Part shown: in pieces, positions 1 to 12,531 of the stretch
How the letters are laid out: each line of letters starts with the position of its first letter
Numbering within the stretch: position 1 is the first letter of the stretch
NCBI GenBank assembly: GCA_949358305.1
Contig: OX442319.1
Location: 8,494,001-8,558,000, forward strand
Length of the DNA stretch: 64,000 nt
Direction of reading: 5' to 3'
DNA from: Strigamia acuminata
Taxonomy: Eukaryota > Arthropoda > Chilopoda > Geophilomorpha > Linotaeniidae
Made by a program: the position numbers and the translations under genes
The notes under the pieces: model-generated
The model's input: the letters and a program-made list of their open reading frames with translations, nothing else
Databases searched by the model: none
What the model was told of the DNA's origin: nothing

Positions 1-1968
1 ATTGCACTAATTAATTACTAAAAGACAATTACAGTACTTTAAAAATACCGTATTTATACGTTAGGATTTGTTTAGCGAGGTTTGTTTGTTGATTAAATTG
101 GAATTGAAACGTAGAGTTTTAGTCATGTCGTCATTACATGCCTTAAAAGTGATAAAATATAGAAAGAAATAAAATAAATAAAAAAAATTAAAAAAATAAA
201 TAATTAAAAATAAATTCGAATATTGAACTTATTTCATGGTAAAACTTTGGTCTTTAACAGCTTTAAATGCATTTAGGCCAGAAAGAAGAGAATTTTTTCT
301 TAGATTAATGTAAATATTTGAGTTAGTTAGTTAATTTTTGAGTTTTCTGTTTTTTTTTTTTAGTATTTATTTATGTATAAATTGTCTTCCTGGATATAAT
401 ATTTGAGTTGCAACATTTATTATTATTTGTTTTTTAGGTAAATTAATTATTTCGTCATTTTAAAACTAAGTAAAGCGAAGTGTTGCAGTATTAGGGTACG
501 CTGTATCTCGTACTCATCAAATTTATCTATTGATCGTTTTATTTTCAACTCGTGTATTGTTAGTCGTTGATTTATGACAAAAAAATTGAAAAAAAAAATT
601 CTAAATACAAATTATGTATTTTCGATAATATGTAAATTATTTTTTGAATAAAGATGAATTTAATGTAGAATTATTTGATATTTATTATTCGTATTTTTGA
701 TTTTGTATTGCATCATGTGATATGTGTTGACCAATTTTTACTTATGCAAAAAGTTAATCAAATCGTTTAATTTATGATTTTTTATATCAATGTCTTCATT
801 TATTTCTTATCGGTCATAATCTTTGATCTTTTTTATGGATTTAAATAACCTTGAATTGGTTTCATAAGATGAAAAGTGCTTTTATTTATATTTGGTGGTT
901 TTTTTTATTTTATTTTTTTATTTTTGGCAAGATGTTGGCAGTGGCGTAATAATTAATTAATGGATGTGGGAAATTGGGATATTTAGAAATTGTTTGATAT
1001 TATTGATAAATTTGAAGTTTTTTGGGTCGTTAGCTATAAATTTTTTAGAATTTGGGTAAAATTTGAGGAAATTCTTGTGAATTTTGACAAATTTCAGAAT
1101 TTTTTTTTATAATTTTTGACAAATTTTTAGAATTTTCTTGTAATTTTTAACCAATTTTTAGAATTTTCTTGTAAATTTTGACCAATTTTTAGAATTTTCT
1201 TGTAAATTTTGACCAATTTTTAGAATTTTCTTGTAAATTTTGACCAATTTTTAGAATTTTCTTGTAAATTTTGACCAATTTTTAGACTTTTCTTATAAAT
1301 TTTGACTTTTCCTAATTCTATCGTAAACTTCATCAAAATTTTAGGATTGTTTTGTAAATTTTGACGAAATTTGAGGAAATTCTTGATAAATATCGACAAA
1401 ATTTGATAAAATTCTTGACCAATGTTGACAAAAGCTGAAAAATAATGTGTTTGATACATTTTTTCTGAAATTTGGTTAAAATTTGAGAAATATTTTGAAA
1501 TTATAACAAAAATTGAAGAATATTTTTCAAATCGTATCAAGATTTGAGATTTTTTTCTAAAACTTCGACAAAATATCTCAAATTTTTCTCAAAAAACATC
1601 AAATTCCAACTTGATCAACTTTTTAATGAACCAAATAACACCCAACACCGAAAACCACAATCAAAAAATAAAAAACAGAGCAATAAAAAATACAAATAAA
1701 ACTTCATTAAATTAACATTTAATTACTTCCAATTCGATGTTTATTTTCTCTTTCCTAGTAACACAAAATTAATACCAAGTCAAGTGTATTAGGTTACGGA
1801 CGATGCTGAAAGACCAAAGTTATGTCAATTGATATCTTCTTATCGATCAACATTCAAATTCGGTGCAATTGGTTAATAAATCCGTAACCCGACACACGTG
1901 GGGTGACAAATTTCGAGATATCACATAATTTATTAACTAAACCAAAAGAACAGTCGCAATTTTACAAA
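1..1968. other. AT-rich intergenic DNA upstream of HAL
   Basis: No coding exon can be supported here. The stretch is strongly AT-rich with homopolymer runs. Its only clear structure is a minisatellite of about 31 bp between roughly 1100 and 1325. The last 100 bases precede the histidine ammonia-lyase start and presumably carry its promoter, but no core element stands out. Confidence 0.6.
1125..1325. repeat. AT-rich minisatellite, about 31-bp unit
   Basis: About five to six head-to-tail copies of a 31-bp unit containing tcttgtaaattttgacca. Copies near 1140-1290 are almost identical and decay outward on both sides. Short open frames crossing it are artefacts of the periodicity. Confidence 0.85.
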
Positions 1969-4900
1969 ATGAAAGTTTCAGTTCGCATAAGAGGCGAATG
2001 GATCGCCGTGCCCTGTGCCAATGGAGAAAAAAGCATAAAATCATTGGGCGAAGAATCCTTGAGGAAATACTACAAGTTGAAGCCGCCAACTCACGTGGAT
2101 GGAAAACGAGAACGGATTTTAGAAATCAGAAAAACCAGAGGTGGAGCCATTTTAGACCCAGATGACCCTATAAACAGCGTACTGGAGGATAACGACTATG
2201 TATCTATTGGTAAGTTGTAGTGTTTGTATTTAATTTTTATGTTTTTTAGTGATTTTGATAATATTTTTATTACAGTGCTCGAAACTGATCGACCTAATAC
2301 CACGGATTTGATGCCGGAACTCAAATATGTCCCTGAACATGTGTACGTAAAAGTTTAATTGGATTTATTGCTTTTGTAAATCTAAAAATAAAGCGGTGAT
2401 GATAATTTTTCCTTTTTTATTTGAATAAATAAATAAAAAAGGAAATGAAATAGAATCGCTCATTTTCAATTGCAACGAACGAGCGGATCGCATTTAGGCT
2501 TAAAAATTTCATTTTTTTACGTTTTTAAAAATGAAGCGCCGTTGGAATCAAGCGATTGATGCACAGGTGTTTTGATTTCTGTTTGTGCTGTGGTACAGAT
2601 CTCTTTTTAATGGGATTCAAATCCCTGAGCAGCGAGGTTAATATTGATTAATTTTGATGTTAAAATTTAAACGTGTGGTTTTATGCCAGTGTCCACAGGC
2701 TGGATTTTGGAACCTGGAGATCAATTCGTTTAAAATATTTAAAATTCATCAATTCTGGATTTCTTTTTTTATTTTAAGAGTCTATTTTTAAATTGGATAT
2801 TGGTATAAACTTAGAAAATGACAATTCGTGGAAATTTATTGCAATTGGAAACTGATAGCAATTTTTTTTTTTTTTGTGGAAAGTGTCTATTTTCAGCATC
2901 TGAAAACATATTTTTCAAGTAAATATACGTACTTACATGTTTTTGTGACTTAACTTTGTAAACATGTTTTTAAACATTTGTAATTAGCAATTTATCTTTT
3001 TCTTGTGCAATACAGAGCGGGAAAATTTTTAATACCAGAAGAGGTAAACAAAAATATTGATATTATTTGTTCTTTAGTATTTAGTGTTGTTATTTATATT
3101 TCTGTTTGGTAGTATATGTCGTTGGATGGAGATTGTTTGACAACGGATGAGTTATGGAGTTTGGGCAAAGGATTGTACAAAATCAAGGTAATATATCAGC
3201 GTGAGGAGAATTTTGCGCAGAGACAAACATGACATTACCGGTACGCTAAAAATAGCTAAAGTTTAGCAGAAAATAACTTTAACGGAAGACATTGACAGTG
3301 ACACGTGCCGGTGCGGGCATGCTCTGAGGAACAGAGGGTACAGACAAAAAAAATAATAAATTGAAATCTGACATTTTTCAACATAATTTGTCTAAAATTT
3401 TTCCAAATTTTCTCCAATTTCTCAAAAATTTCTTTAATTTCTCAAAAATTTTTTTAATTTCTCAAAAATTTCTTTAATTTCTCAAAAATTTCTTTAATTT
3501 CTCAAAAATTTCTTTAATTTCTCAAAAATTTCATTAATTTCTCAAAAATTTTTCTAATTTCTTAAAAATTATTATAAAATGTCACAAATTTGTTAAAATT
3601 TTTTCCAATTTGGCAAAATTTGCTCTAATTTCTCAAAAATTATTTTAAAAAATGTCACAAATTTGTCAAAATTTTTCAAAAATTATTTTAAAAAATGTCG
3701 CAAATTTGTCAAAATTTTTCAAAAATTATTTTAAAAAATGTCACAAATTTGTCAAAATTTTTCAAAAATTATTTTAAAAAATGTCGCAAATTTGTCAAAA
3801 TTTTTCAAAAATTATTTTAAAAAATGTCACAAATTTGTCAAAATTTATAAAAAATGACACAAATTTGTCAAAATTTATAAAAAAAATGACACAAATTTGT
3901 CAAAATTTTTCAAAAATGACACAAATTTGTCAAAATTTTTCAAAAATGACACAAATTTGTCAAAATTTTTCAAAAATGACACAAATTTGTCAAAATTTTT
4001 CAAAAATGACACAAATTTGTCAAAGTTGTGTACACTTCTTGTTCTTCCACACATCATGTTTGTCTTTGCTCAACTCTGAACATCTCCGAACTGTTATAGC
4101 CTACACATTGTGAATTCTTTTAAGTTGTCAAGCGAAGCGGTGGACAAGGTTAACAAATCGAGGAAATTAGTTGAGAAAATCCTAGAAGGCAATGAAGGTA
4201 CTAAACAACAACACTTTTATGACTCTGATTTACACATTTACCTATTTAATCTTCAGTTGTTTACGGAATTACAACTGGATTTGGAAACTTTGCTCGAAAA
4301 GTAATCAGCAAACCTAAATTAATGTAAGAACAACCCAAACAAACTCAACATTCTGATAACCAAAACTAATACTCCATTTATTTATAGAGAACTGCAAGAA
4401 AACTTGATTAGATCACACTCTGCAGGTTAGTATAAAATTTCAAAATCACACTGTTTAATTTTATTTCAAATAGGCGTGGGTAAACCACTCAACCCTGTAA
4501 CTGCGCGAATGTTACTCGCTTTGCGCATAAACGTCCTAGCGAAAGGCTACAGCGGAATTTCTACGCCCACATTGCAACAACTCATCCAAGCATTCAATGG
4601 TACTCCAACAAAATGTTTGTCTTATTAATAAAAAGGAGTTTTTAAATGATTTCTTTGTAGCTAGTTGCCTGTCTTGGATTCCCGAGCAAGGAACAGTTGG
4701 CGCATCCGGAGACTTGGCGCCATTAGCTCATTTGGCGCTAGGTCTGATGGGAGAAGGACAAATGTGGAGTCCAGAAACCGGATGGGGAGATGCTAAATAT
4801 GTTTTAGAGTCACATAATTTGAAACCCATTAAGTTGGGACCAAAAGAAGTACGCTTGCTTTGATACTTGCCGACTTAAATTGTAAAATAATTGGTGATTT

Positions 4901-6750
4901 CTATTTTATGAAGGGCATTGCAATGATAAATGGCACACAACTGATTACGGCAATTGGGGCAGAAGGTATGCAATCGGTACTTAATATAGCTTTTATTGAA
5001 TGAATCAAATCAAATTGATTACAGCTGTGGAACGGGCCCATATTATAGCGAGGCAGGCAGATGTTGTAGCGGCGTTGTCGCTGGAAGTTCTAAAAGGCTC
5101 CTGCAGTGCTTTCGACAAAGGTAAAAGCTTTGAATATGATTTTATTTGGTTTGATATTTTGTTTTGTTTTTTTGTAAAAAAGAGATCAACGATATTCGTC
5201 CGCATAAAGGACAAGGAGTGGTGGCGAAGCGTCTTCGTGCGTTGCTGCATTCAGCCGCACATCCATCTGAAATTGCAGGTTAACACGATATCTAATACTT
5301 GCAAATATATTTTGGAAATAAAATACCGGGACTATTATTGTGAGTGTTCGGACGGACGTCACGTGATCAGGGGAGCGCCACGAGGTGCTGGACGCAACAC
5401 ACACGATAAGAAATACTCATGAAATACACAAGACTCTAGATTATTGTTATATAGCTTTAACTATTAGCGATATAAATTTTCTCAAAAAGAGATTGATGAA
5501 ATAAGTTGTACTTGTTTATTGCAGATAGCCATCGCTTCTGTAATCGGGTGCAAGATGCTTACACGCTGCGCTGTTGTCCGCAAGTGCACGGCATAGTACA
5601 CGATACCATCGAATTTGTGCGAGGGATAATCCAGATAGAAATGAATAGCGCCACTGATAACCCGGTAAGATATCCAAGATTTATTACGGTAATACGATTT
5701 AACAAAATGTCTATTAGATTGTATTTGCTGACAGAGAAGAAATTATTTCTGGAGGAAATTTTCATGGCGAATATCCTGCTAAAGTATATAATAAAAATAT
5801 GTTTTGTTTTATTTTGTTTTGTTTATTTGTTATTGTGTTTGCAGGCGTTGGATTATTTGGCAATCGGGGTTCACGAACTCGCATCGATGAGCGAACGGCG
5901 CATTGAGAGATTGGTCAACCCAGGTAATATTTCAATAACAAAGCAATCGATGAATATTTTTACGAATACTTAGATATTTATTGCAGCTATTAGTGAATTA
6001 CCAGCTTTCTTGGTCAAAGATGGCGGACTCAACTCCGGCTTTATGATGGCTCATGTCACTGCTGCTTCGCTCGGTTAGTATTTAAATAAGAAAATTAAGT
6101 AAATGAAACCACTAACTCCTAAAAATATACCCTGGCTACACACCACAGGGTATACACAAATAGATTGAAATTATATTGCAATGTATTTTGAAATGCATTG
6201 GTATTTCAGTGTCCGAAAATAAAGTACTCTGTCACCCTTCGTCGGTGGATTCTCTAAGCACGAGCGCATCGACCGAAGATCACGTATCAATGGGTGGATT
6301 TGCTGCCAGAAAGGCATTGCGCGTGGTAGAAAATGTAGAGAACGTCATTGCCATCGAGCTGTTGGCAGCATGTCAGGCAATCGAGTTTCTCCGGCCGCTC
6401 AAAAGCACCGCGCCGCTCGAAAGAGTGTACGAAACCGTGAGGACAATGGTCAAGTGAGTCAAACCGCCCGTATGATTGGGGTAGATATAGAATAAAGGTG
6501 ATTTTGTTTGAATCCAAGGCCTTTGGATAAAGACCGCTTCATGTCGCCGGACATCGAAGCAGTGGCTCAACTTCTTCGGCAAGAAGCCATCTGGAAAGTT
6601 GTTCGACCACATTTAGAAGATTACAGCTTCGAGAACAACATCACAACCAGGGTTCCCTCGCCAACATCAAGTTTCCTGCCCAAGGATGTGGTCGGCCACA
6701 CTTTAACTCCGCCTGCAAAGCGTAAATGCAAAGCGATTGGAAGGCAATAA
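1969..6750 (+). CDS. HAL: Histidine ammonia-lyase (histidase), 18 exons, complete
   Basis: Converts L-histidine to trans-urocanate plus ammonia, the first step of histidine breakdown; cytosolic homotetramer in the family. Exons: 1969-2209, 2276-2342, 3016-3043, 3113-3187, 4125-4197, 4257-4323, 4388-4425, 4474-4599, 4661-4848, 4914-4965, 5025-5120, 5183-5278, 5525-5664, 5718-5783, 5845-5923, 5987-6073, 6210-6453, 6519-6750. All junctions are GT-AG and in phase, giving 664 aa (human HAL 657). The Ala-Ser-Gly triad that cyclises to the MIO electrophile lies in [12 protein letters not shown] at residues 253-255. Other family blocks seen: [37 protein letters not shown]. An in-frame ATG at 1903 would add 22 residues, but the ATG at 1969 gives the N-terminus usual for animal HAL (VRIRGEW). 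Introns hold minisatellites and an LTR fragment but do not break the reading frame. Confidence 0.95.
3400..3570. repeat. 20-bp tandem repeat in HAL intron 4
   Basis: Around seven copies of aatttctcaaaaatttcttt with small variations, lying inside the 937-bp fourth intron of HAL. It is the first of two adjacent but different arrays in this intron. Confidence 0.85.
3640..4024. repeat. 30/60-bp tandem repeat in HAL intron 4
   Basis: The downstream half is five nearly perfect 30-bp copies with core acaaatttgtcaaaattttt (3890-4024). The upstream half is a 60-bp higher-order version. The unit length is a multiple of three, so open frames appear on both strands here; they are not genes. Confidence 0.9.
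5339..5440 (+). mobile_element. LTR fragment in HAL intron 12
   Basis: Begins TGTGAGTGTTCGGACGGACG and matches the first about 100 bp of the solo LTR at 49089-49719, with a few substitutions. Similarity fades near 5440, so this is a truncated copy. It lies wholly within an intron. Confidence 0.75.
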
Positions 6751-6822
6751 AAGAACGGAAGTGTCTATTGACAGGGGAAAAGGCTTTGGTTCAAAATGTC
6801 TACCCACAAAGGGCACATTGCA

Positions 6823-7223
6823 AAGGTGGAAACACAAGGGAGCGGGTAAAATTTAAAAGCTTGCTTTTACTTGAAAAAGCGGCTAAAAACTCGCCCGTTT
6901 GAGCAAACACGAGCTTGCGTTTTTATTCAAAGCTTTGTTTTGAAGCGAGCTTGTACTCACCCGCTCCGATCAAACTGAGTTTGATTTACCAGCTTCAAGC
7001 TTGCTGGTGTTTTGGTCATGTGACTTTGACAGCCAATCAGAATCGTGAGGAAATTCTTGGAGGAGATTTTGGCGGAAATTTCTGGCTAGCTACCGAGCTA
7101 GCTTGAGTTTGCCAGTTAAGCTGGTAAGCCAAAAGCGGGTCAAGTGAGCTTGTAAATGACTCTCTCTTTAAACTTTTAGTAGCAAGCTTTGGAATTTTAC
7201 CCGCTCTCTTGTGTTTGCACCTT
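6823..7223. mobile_element. TIR element (MITE-like), about 400 bp
   Basis: The left end, starting AAGGTGGAAACACAAGGGAG, is matched in inverted orientation at the right end (7180-7223), with a TIR of about 40 bp and few mismatches. The interior has further agcttg-type inverted motifs and no credible ORF. A target-site duplication could not be identified with confidence, so the superfamily is unassigned. Confidence 0.75.
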
Positions 7224-7930
7224 CAGGCTTTGAATCAGGCTAAGACCGATTACGACAAGTTAGCAGTGGCGTAGCTAAGGGGAGAAACTTTAGAACCTGG
7301 CTACGCCCTTGTAAGTTAGGTTAGGACGCTATTTTCCCTTAGCAGCAGACATTGCCTAAAAGAACATGAATTAAGCAACTAAAGATTTCCAAAAACAATG
7401 CTCGGTTCTCGCCAAGTGAATATGCTGCGGAAAATGTCTTAGGGCAGGTTGGCACTACCCATGTGGTTAAAAAAATACTATAAGCGCGTACAAAGCTTTG
7501 GTTTTTGCGGTTTTTAAGCCAAAAACCATCACGATAACCCGCAAAATACAAAACCACGACCGGAGTGGCTTATGAATCGGTTTATTATGCCGGTTTTAGT
7601 TTTTACAAACAAATTCAAAATTGCCGCCTCGAACGTTAGATCGACGGATCAGATTTTCAAGTGTCATAAAGACTTTCAGACGAAGCATCCACCTTCCAAA
7701 ATGTGAGCAAATGCTAAATTACGTTTAAATAAAGGGGCCACAACCACAATTCATTGGTTAAATGAAAGAAATTGAATTTCCATGCACGGCTAGTCACATT
7801 TTTGTGTACTATCTTGAACACATCTATTATAGAATTACCTTTCCGGAGCATATTCGCTACGATAAACCACAAGATTATAATATATATATATGTTTGAATA
7901 AACATTATAATAATAATAATAAATATCAGC
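7224..7930. other. Intergenic DNA downstream of HAL and galaxin-like gene
   Basis: No gene seen. It contains a cagtggcgtagcta-type motif near 7265, a sequence common at ends of mobile elements and also present near 39850 and 51430. The remainder is AT-rich. The galaxin-like gene ends at the right edge on the minus strand. Confidence 0.5.
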
Positions 7931-10567
7931 TTATTTTTTAAAACAACATTCGCTGTCTTCCTCCTCGCCCGGTATCAAGGGTAAGATAGTCTCCGTCTTT
8001 TCACAACACAACTCCGTAGTTTGATCGTACAACCTACTGCCGCAGCAACCCGTGGAACCAATTTGTTTCTCCAGGATCGTCAATTTGCAGCACATTTGCG
8101 TCTGTCGGTTGTACACGACACTCCCACAACAACCCAGGTCGTCCAGTCCCATGTACGCCGCCAGAGTGTTGTTGCAGCAGATCTGCGAGTGCGGATTGTA
8201 GGAGGAAGTACCGCAGCATTCGGAGTTGAAAGATCCCTTGTTGACGATGTACTCGGCCGGTTCCCACGTGTTCTCTTCCGTCTTGAGGCAGCAGAGCTTG
8301 AGGTACCTGTCGATGACTCTTCCGTTGCAACAGCGTTGACTGCGCGTGTCGTAGAGTTCCAGTCGGCAACAAGCGTTTGTTCGCGCCAAGCGAGGATGGA
8401 TGTTCGGCTTGTGGACGTCGCAAGTGCAGTTTCGCGGCTTTTCTTTGGAGCCGAAAGCGAGGCCGATGCAGCAGGCTCGTTTCGCCTCGTTTCGTTTCAT
8501 TGCGGACCAGTCTTCTCTGCCGCAGCATAGTTGCGATTGTCCGTTGTAGGGGTTTGGGCCACAGCAGGAGTCGAATTCGCTTTTCTTTAGGAATAATTTG
8601 CCGTCGCAGCATAGCATTCTTTTGGGCGAGTACGCGTCTTGGCCGCAGCAATGAGAGTGGAGTGATGTCAACAGGTATTTGATTCCGTTGCAGCAGATTT
8701 CTTCATCTGCAATGGGAATTGGGAATGTAGCACTGATTTTTTTAAAGGAATGAATTGTGATGGTTTTAAGATTGTATTGCTAATTTTAAAAATAACTGCT
8801 AACATGGTATATGGCAATTTATGCTATTTTACAATGAGGTTTTGCTATTGCCACTAGGTATTTGTTATTTTCTAATGTTTTTGCAATTACTACTGAATAT
8901 TTGCTATTTCTTAATGCATTTTTGCTATTTTTCAATAAATTTTTGCTATTTCCCAATAAATTTTTGCTGAATATTTGCTATTTTTACTAAATATTTGCTA
9001 TTTCAATTGGTAAATATTTGCTATTTCAATTGGTAAATATTTGCTATTTCAATTGGTAAATATTTGCTATTTCAATTGGTGAATATTTGCTATTTCAATT
9101 GGTGAATATTTGCTATTTCCACTAAATATTTGCGATTCCCACAAAAATATTTGATATTTCAACTAAATTTTTGCTGTTTTCACTAAATATTTGCTGTTTT
9201 CACTAAATATTTGCTGTTTTCACTAAATATTTGCTGTTTTCACTAAATATTTGGTATTCCCACTACACATTTGGTATTCCCACTACATATTTGTTATTTT
9301 CAATCAATATTTACTATTTCCCAATTGACACCAAAATTCCTACCAATATTTATCATTACTTCATCCATTTTAGCACTATCTTTATCGTTAGCAAAACCTC
9401 CCAAAATTATACAATACCTCTCAGGTAAAGAACAACCTGATCTGCCCGATACGGATTGATGCAACATCTATAATCCCCATGAACAGACTGCGGAACATCA
9501 ACAACAGTATCAGCGCAACACGCCTGCCGGTGCGAATGATACGGCAAATTGTTCTGACCGCAACACATATCACCCCTATTAACAATATGCCTACTCGGTA
9601 TCACATTGAAGCTACTATCGCAGCACTCCTGGTACCGCGCGTCGTACAAACCCCCCTTATCGCAACACAGCAACGACCCAAACTCGTTCTGCACGTGAAT
9701 CACTCCCCCGCAACACACGTGCGTCTCCTGATCGTACGAGCGCAACCCGCAGCACGGCAACGCGGAAATGCGATGCACCGCTTGATTTTTGCGACTGTCC
9801 ACTCCGGAGCAACACCACTGGACCTTCGTGTCGTACGTCTGGTGACCGCAGATCCCGATCGGGTGCGTGCGATCGGGTCTGAGCCGCGTCCACAGCGACC
9901 GCGACGTCAGTTGTAGGTCCGCGCACGCGCCCGACTCGGCGTCGTAGACTTTTCCCTTGCAGCACGCGGAATGTCGGAATTTTCTGTCGTACACGATGAA
10001 CCGGGTGACCCGGTCGACGAACTGGTTGCTCCCGGGCCTCACCGGGCCCGTCTCCGACATCTCGATCGTGCAACAGATGTGCGTGCGCGTGTCGTACGCG
10101 CGAATTCCGCAGCAGAGCACGTACTCTTCGGTTCCCGGCGCGATGAGCACGAGGAACGCGCCGCCGTTGTACGGGTGGTAGCAGCAGGCCATCTGCCGGG
10201 GACTGTGGTACTTGTTGCCGCAGCACACGTGGTTGGGCTTGATCGGGTAGGACGTGGAGGAGCAACAGACTTCCTTGTTGGTGGAGAATTGCGTGGAGCC
10301 GCAGCACGCGACGTTGCTGTAGGAATCGGGTTGGGTGAAGACGCTGCCGTCGCAGCAGATCTCGCGTTTCTTGTTGTATGTTATGGAGGTGGCGTTGTAG
10401 GGTTCTGTGGGAGAAATGGTGAGGAATGTGCGGAGTTTTGGATGGGGATTTATCTTACCGTTGTTGACGGAGACGGTTAGGCTGGCGCTGACGGGGAGTG
10501 GTGGTGTGACTAGGTCGCAGGTTGCGGAGAGGATGGAACAAATGATTAGGTAAGTTTTGGTTAGCAT
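7931..10567 (-). CDS. Secreted galaxin-like protein with Cys-Cys repeats
   Basis: Likely secreted extracellular protein of the galaxin type (galaxins were first described in coral skeletal matrix; their role in arthropods is not established). Exons (minus): 10567-10459, 10404-9418, 8706-7931; 623 aa. The N-terminus has a hydrophobic signal segment (TYLIICSILSATC). The rest is about 15 repeats of 30-45 residues carrying the family signature CCG, then about 5 residues, Y or H, then CC (for example CCGIRAYDTRTHICC, CCGSRLYDQTTELCC). The 54-nt first intron has strong GTAAG and CACAG ends but is in frame, so retention would add 18 residues. Joining the two large exons uses donor GAG|GTATTG and acceptor TTGCAG and closes in frame. 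The middle exon is much more GC-rich than its surroundings. The function is unknown. Confidence 0.85.
8960..9260. repeat. Tandem repeats in galaxin-like intron
   Basis: Two related arrays inside the 711-bp intron: about five copies of a 23-bp unit (tatttgctatttcaattggt core, 9000-9110) and four copies of a 20-bp unit (cactaaatatttgctgtttt, 9180-9260). Both seem to derive from a shared tatttgct core. Confidence 0.85.
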
Positions 10568-12531
10568 CCTGCGTTTAGTTTTGTTTAGTAAAGGATGGAA
10601 AGTGATACTGTTTGTTTGGGTTTTGACGCAGCTGCAAGACGATCGGGTGGTTTTGGTTTTGTTTTTTTTTTGTTTTTATTTTTTGCGAAATGTGAATCGG
10701 GAAGAAGAATTTGGAGAATATATTTTGGTGTTAGATTATCGAGTTTTATTGTGAATGGTTTGGAAAATGCATGGTTATTGTGTTTCTGGTGGTTTATTTA
10801 TTGGTTGTTTGTTTATTTTTGGTGGAATTGATGTTTCAAATGTGTTGGAAATTGTAAATGGTTACAATTTGGGTTGTTGTTGTTTTTATTGCGCTGTTAC
10901 GAGAGCGATTTAAAGTTTGGTGTTTTGTTGCTTTAATGGTTTGTTTATTTGGAATGTTTAGGTGCGTTGAAATAAGATTATTCTAGACTTTAAATGTCAT
11001 GTAGAATTTGATATATGGTACCACAACATAACGTAATTGCAACTGTTTTTACAATTTCTAAACGATTAAATCACTTTTGTAACTGTTTTATTATTTTTAA
11101 AAGATTTAATTACTTTTGTAACTGCTATTACACATTCTATACAACATAAATCGTCAGTTTTTACAGTTTTTACATTTTTTAAAAAAAATGTTACATCATC
11201 ATTGTAACTATTTTAACTTTTTTTTACTTTTTTTTACAACAGTTACATCATCATTGTAATTGTTTGAACACTTTTTACAACATTTACAACACCATTCTGA
11301 CTATTTTTACAACATCTACATCACCATTTTGACTGTTTTTTACACTTTTACAACATAACATTATCATTTTAATTATTTTTACACTTTTTACAATATTACA
11401 TCATCATTTTAAATGTTTTTACACTTATTACAACATTATATTACATCATTATTGTACAAGATTGATCAACTCACCAGGGAACCACTAGAAATGACATATG
11501 AACATGCGCAATGGATTTTATCTTGGAACAGTAGTGGATTGGAAGGTTCTCGTAGATGAAAGGTCCCACGCGCCTCCTTCTCGATCCCCAAAATTCTCCC
11601 AAAAACAAATTTCTAATAAAAATATTTTTAAAAAAATTTTAAAATTTTTTTCTATTGCAGCCCCAAAATGGCCACCTCTGTCTTTGACCTCGCTTGTTCA
11701 ATAGAAGTTGACATTTTAGTTTGGGCGGGGCACTCATTTCGATGAATTTTTACGCACGAACCGACAAAAACCGATGAAAACTTGACCAATCCATAAAGAG
11801 AGCAACTCCATGACAGTTTTCTATGGCAACACTGTCGACGGATAGCTCTCTTCATCGAAAGGAAAAACAAACGAAATTCTCATCCCAACAGAGGTCGCGA
11901 AGTGGAGAAAAAAATTAAAAAATTAAAAAATTAAAAAAACCCAAAGAGCGGTTTCGAGTTGCAACTTACCCGAGTGTCAACAAATGTGGGAATGGTTTAG
12001 TTTTTAGTCGAGATTGGCATAAAGCCGACGAGTTTTTCGTTTGTCCAATTGAACGTGCATGGAAAAGCAGCAATTTATGACGTCGGGCTAAATCCTCCGA
12101 AATCCTGCAGCTTTTTGCAGCGCGCTCGTTATCTGGGGGGGAATTGAGAAATTCGAGTTTTGACTGGTTGAAACTGAGGTGCGGATAGAAAAAGAATAAA
12201 GTCAAGCAAAGCAACAAGTGAACAAACATCATAAACAAGTTTGCTGACATTTTGCTGGTTTCAACTTTTATGGTCGTGTTGCTACGCAAATAAAAACGAC
12301 GGGTTATAAAATATGGAATTTTAACTTCCTTTTGTTTCCAGGACTTTAAACTCGTCCCACATTTCCTTCTGGAATGGCCGAGGAATTTATTTATAAAATT
12401 TGAGACTAGAATAAATAAATATATCATCTATTATTATTATTTTTTTTTTTTAGAAATATATAAAAATTATTATCTTCGTTAGAGGAAAAGTGATAATAAT
12501 AGATAATGATTTCTAGGGGGAGTTTTTCACT
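10568..12531. other. Intergenic region between divergent genes
   Basis: Lies between the start of the galaxin-like gene (minus) and the start of the LolA-like gene (plus), so both promoters should be here. From about 10990 to 11460 there is a degenerate AT-rich array in which tttttacaacattacatcatc recurs every 30-50 bp. No coding exon could be supported. Confidence 0.5.

Noticed and set aside
3400-4024. CRISPR-like array
   Set aside because: Direct repeats without unique spacers in a eukaryotic intron; a minisatellite.
3781-4113. 110-codon ORF with [10 protein letters not shown]-type repeats
   Set aside because: Lies in HAL intron 4 and is a by-product of a 30-bp tandem repeat.
8021-8651. 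Plus- and shifted minus-frame ORFs of 169-205 codons over the galaxin-like exon
   Set aside because: The CC-repeat frame explains the sequence; the others lack motifs and end at its borders.
9479-10480. ORFs of 145-216 codons in other frames of the galaxin-like middle exon
   Set aside because: Shadows of the GC-rich coding exon, with no family similarity.
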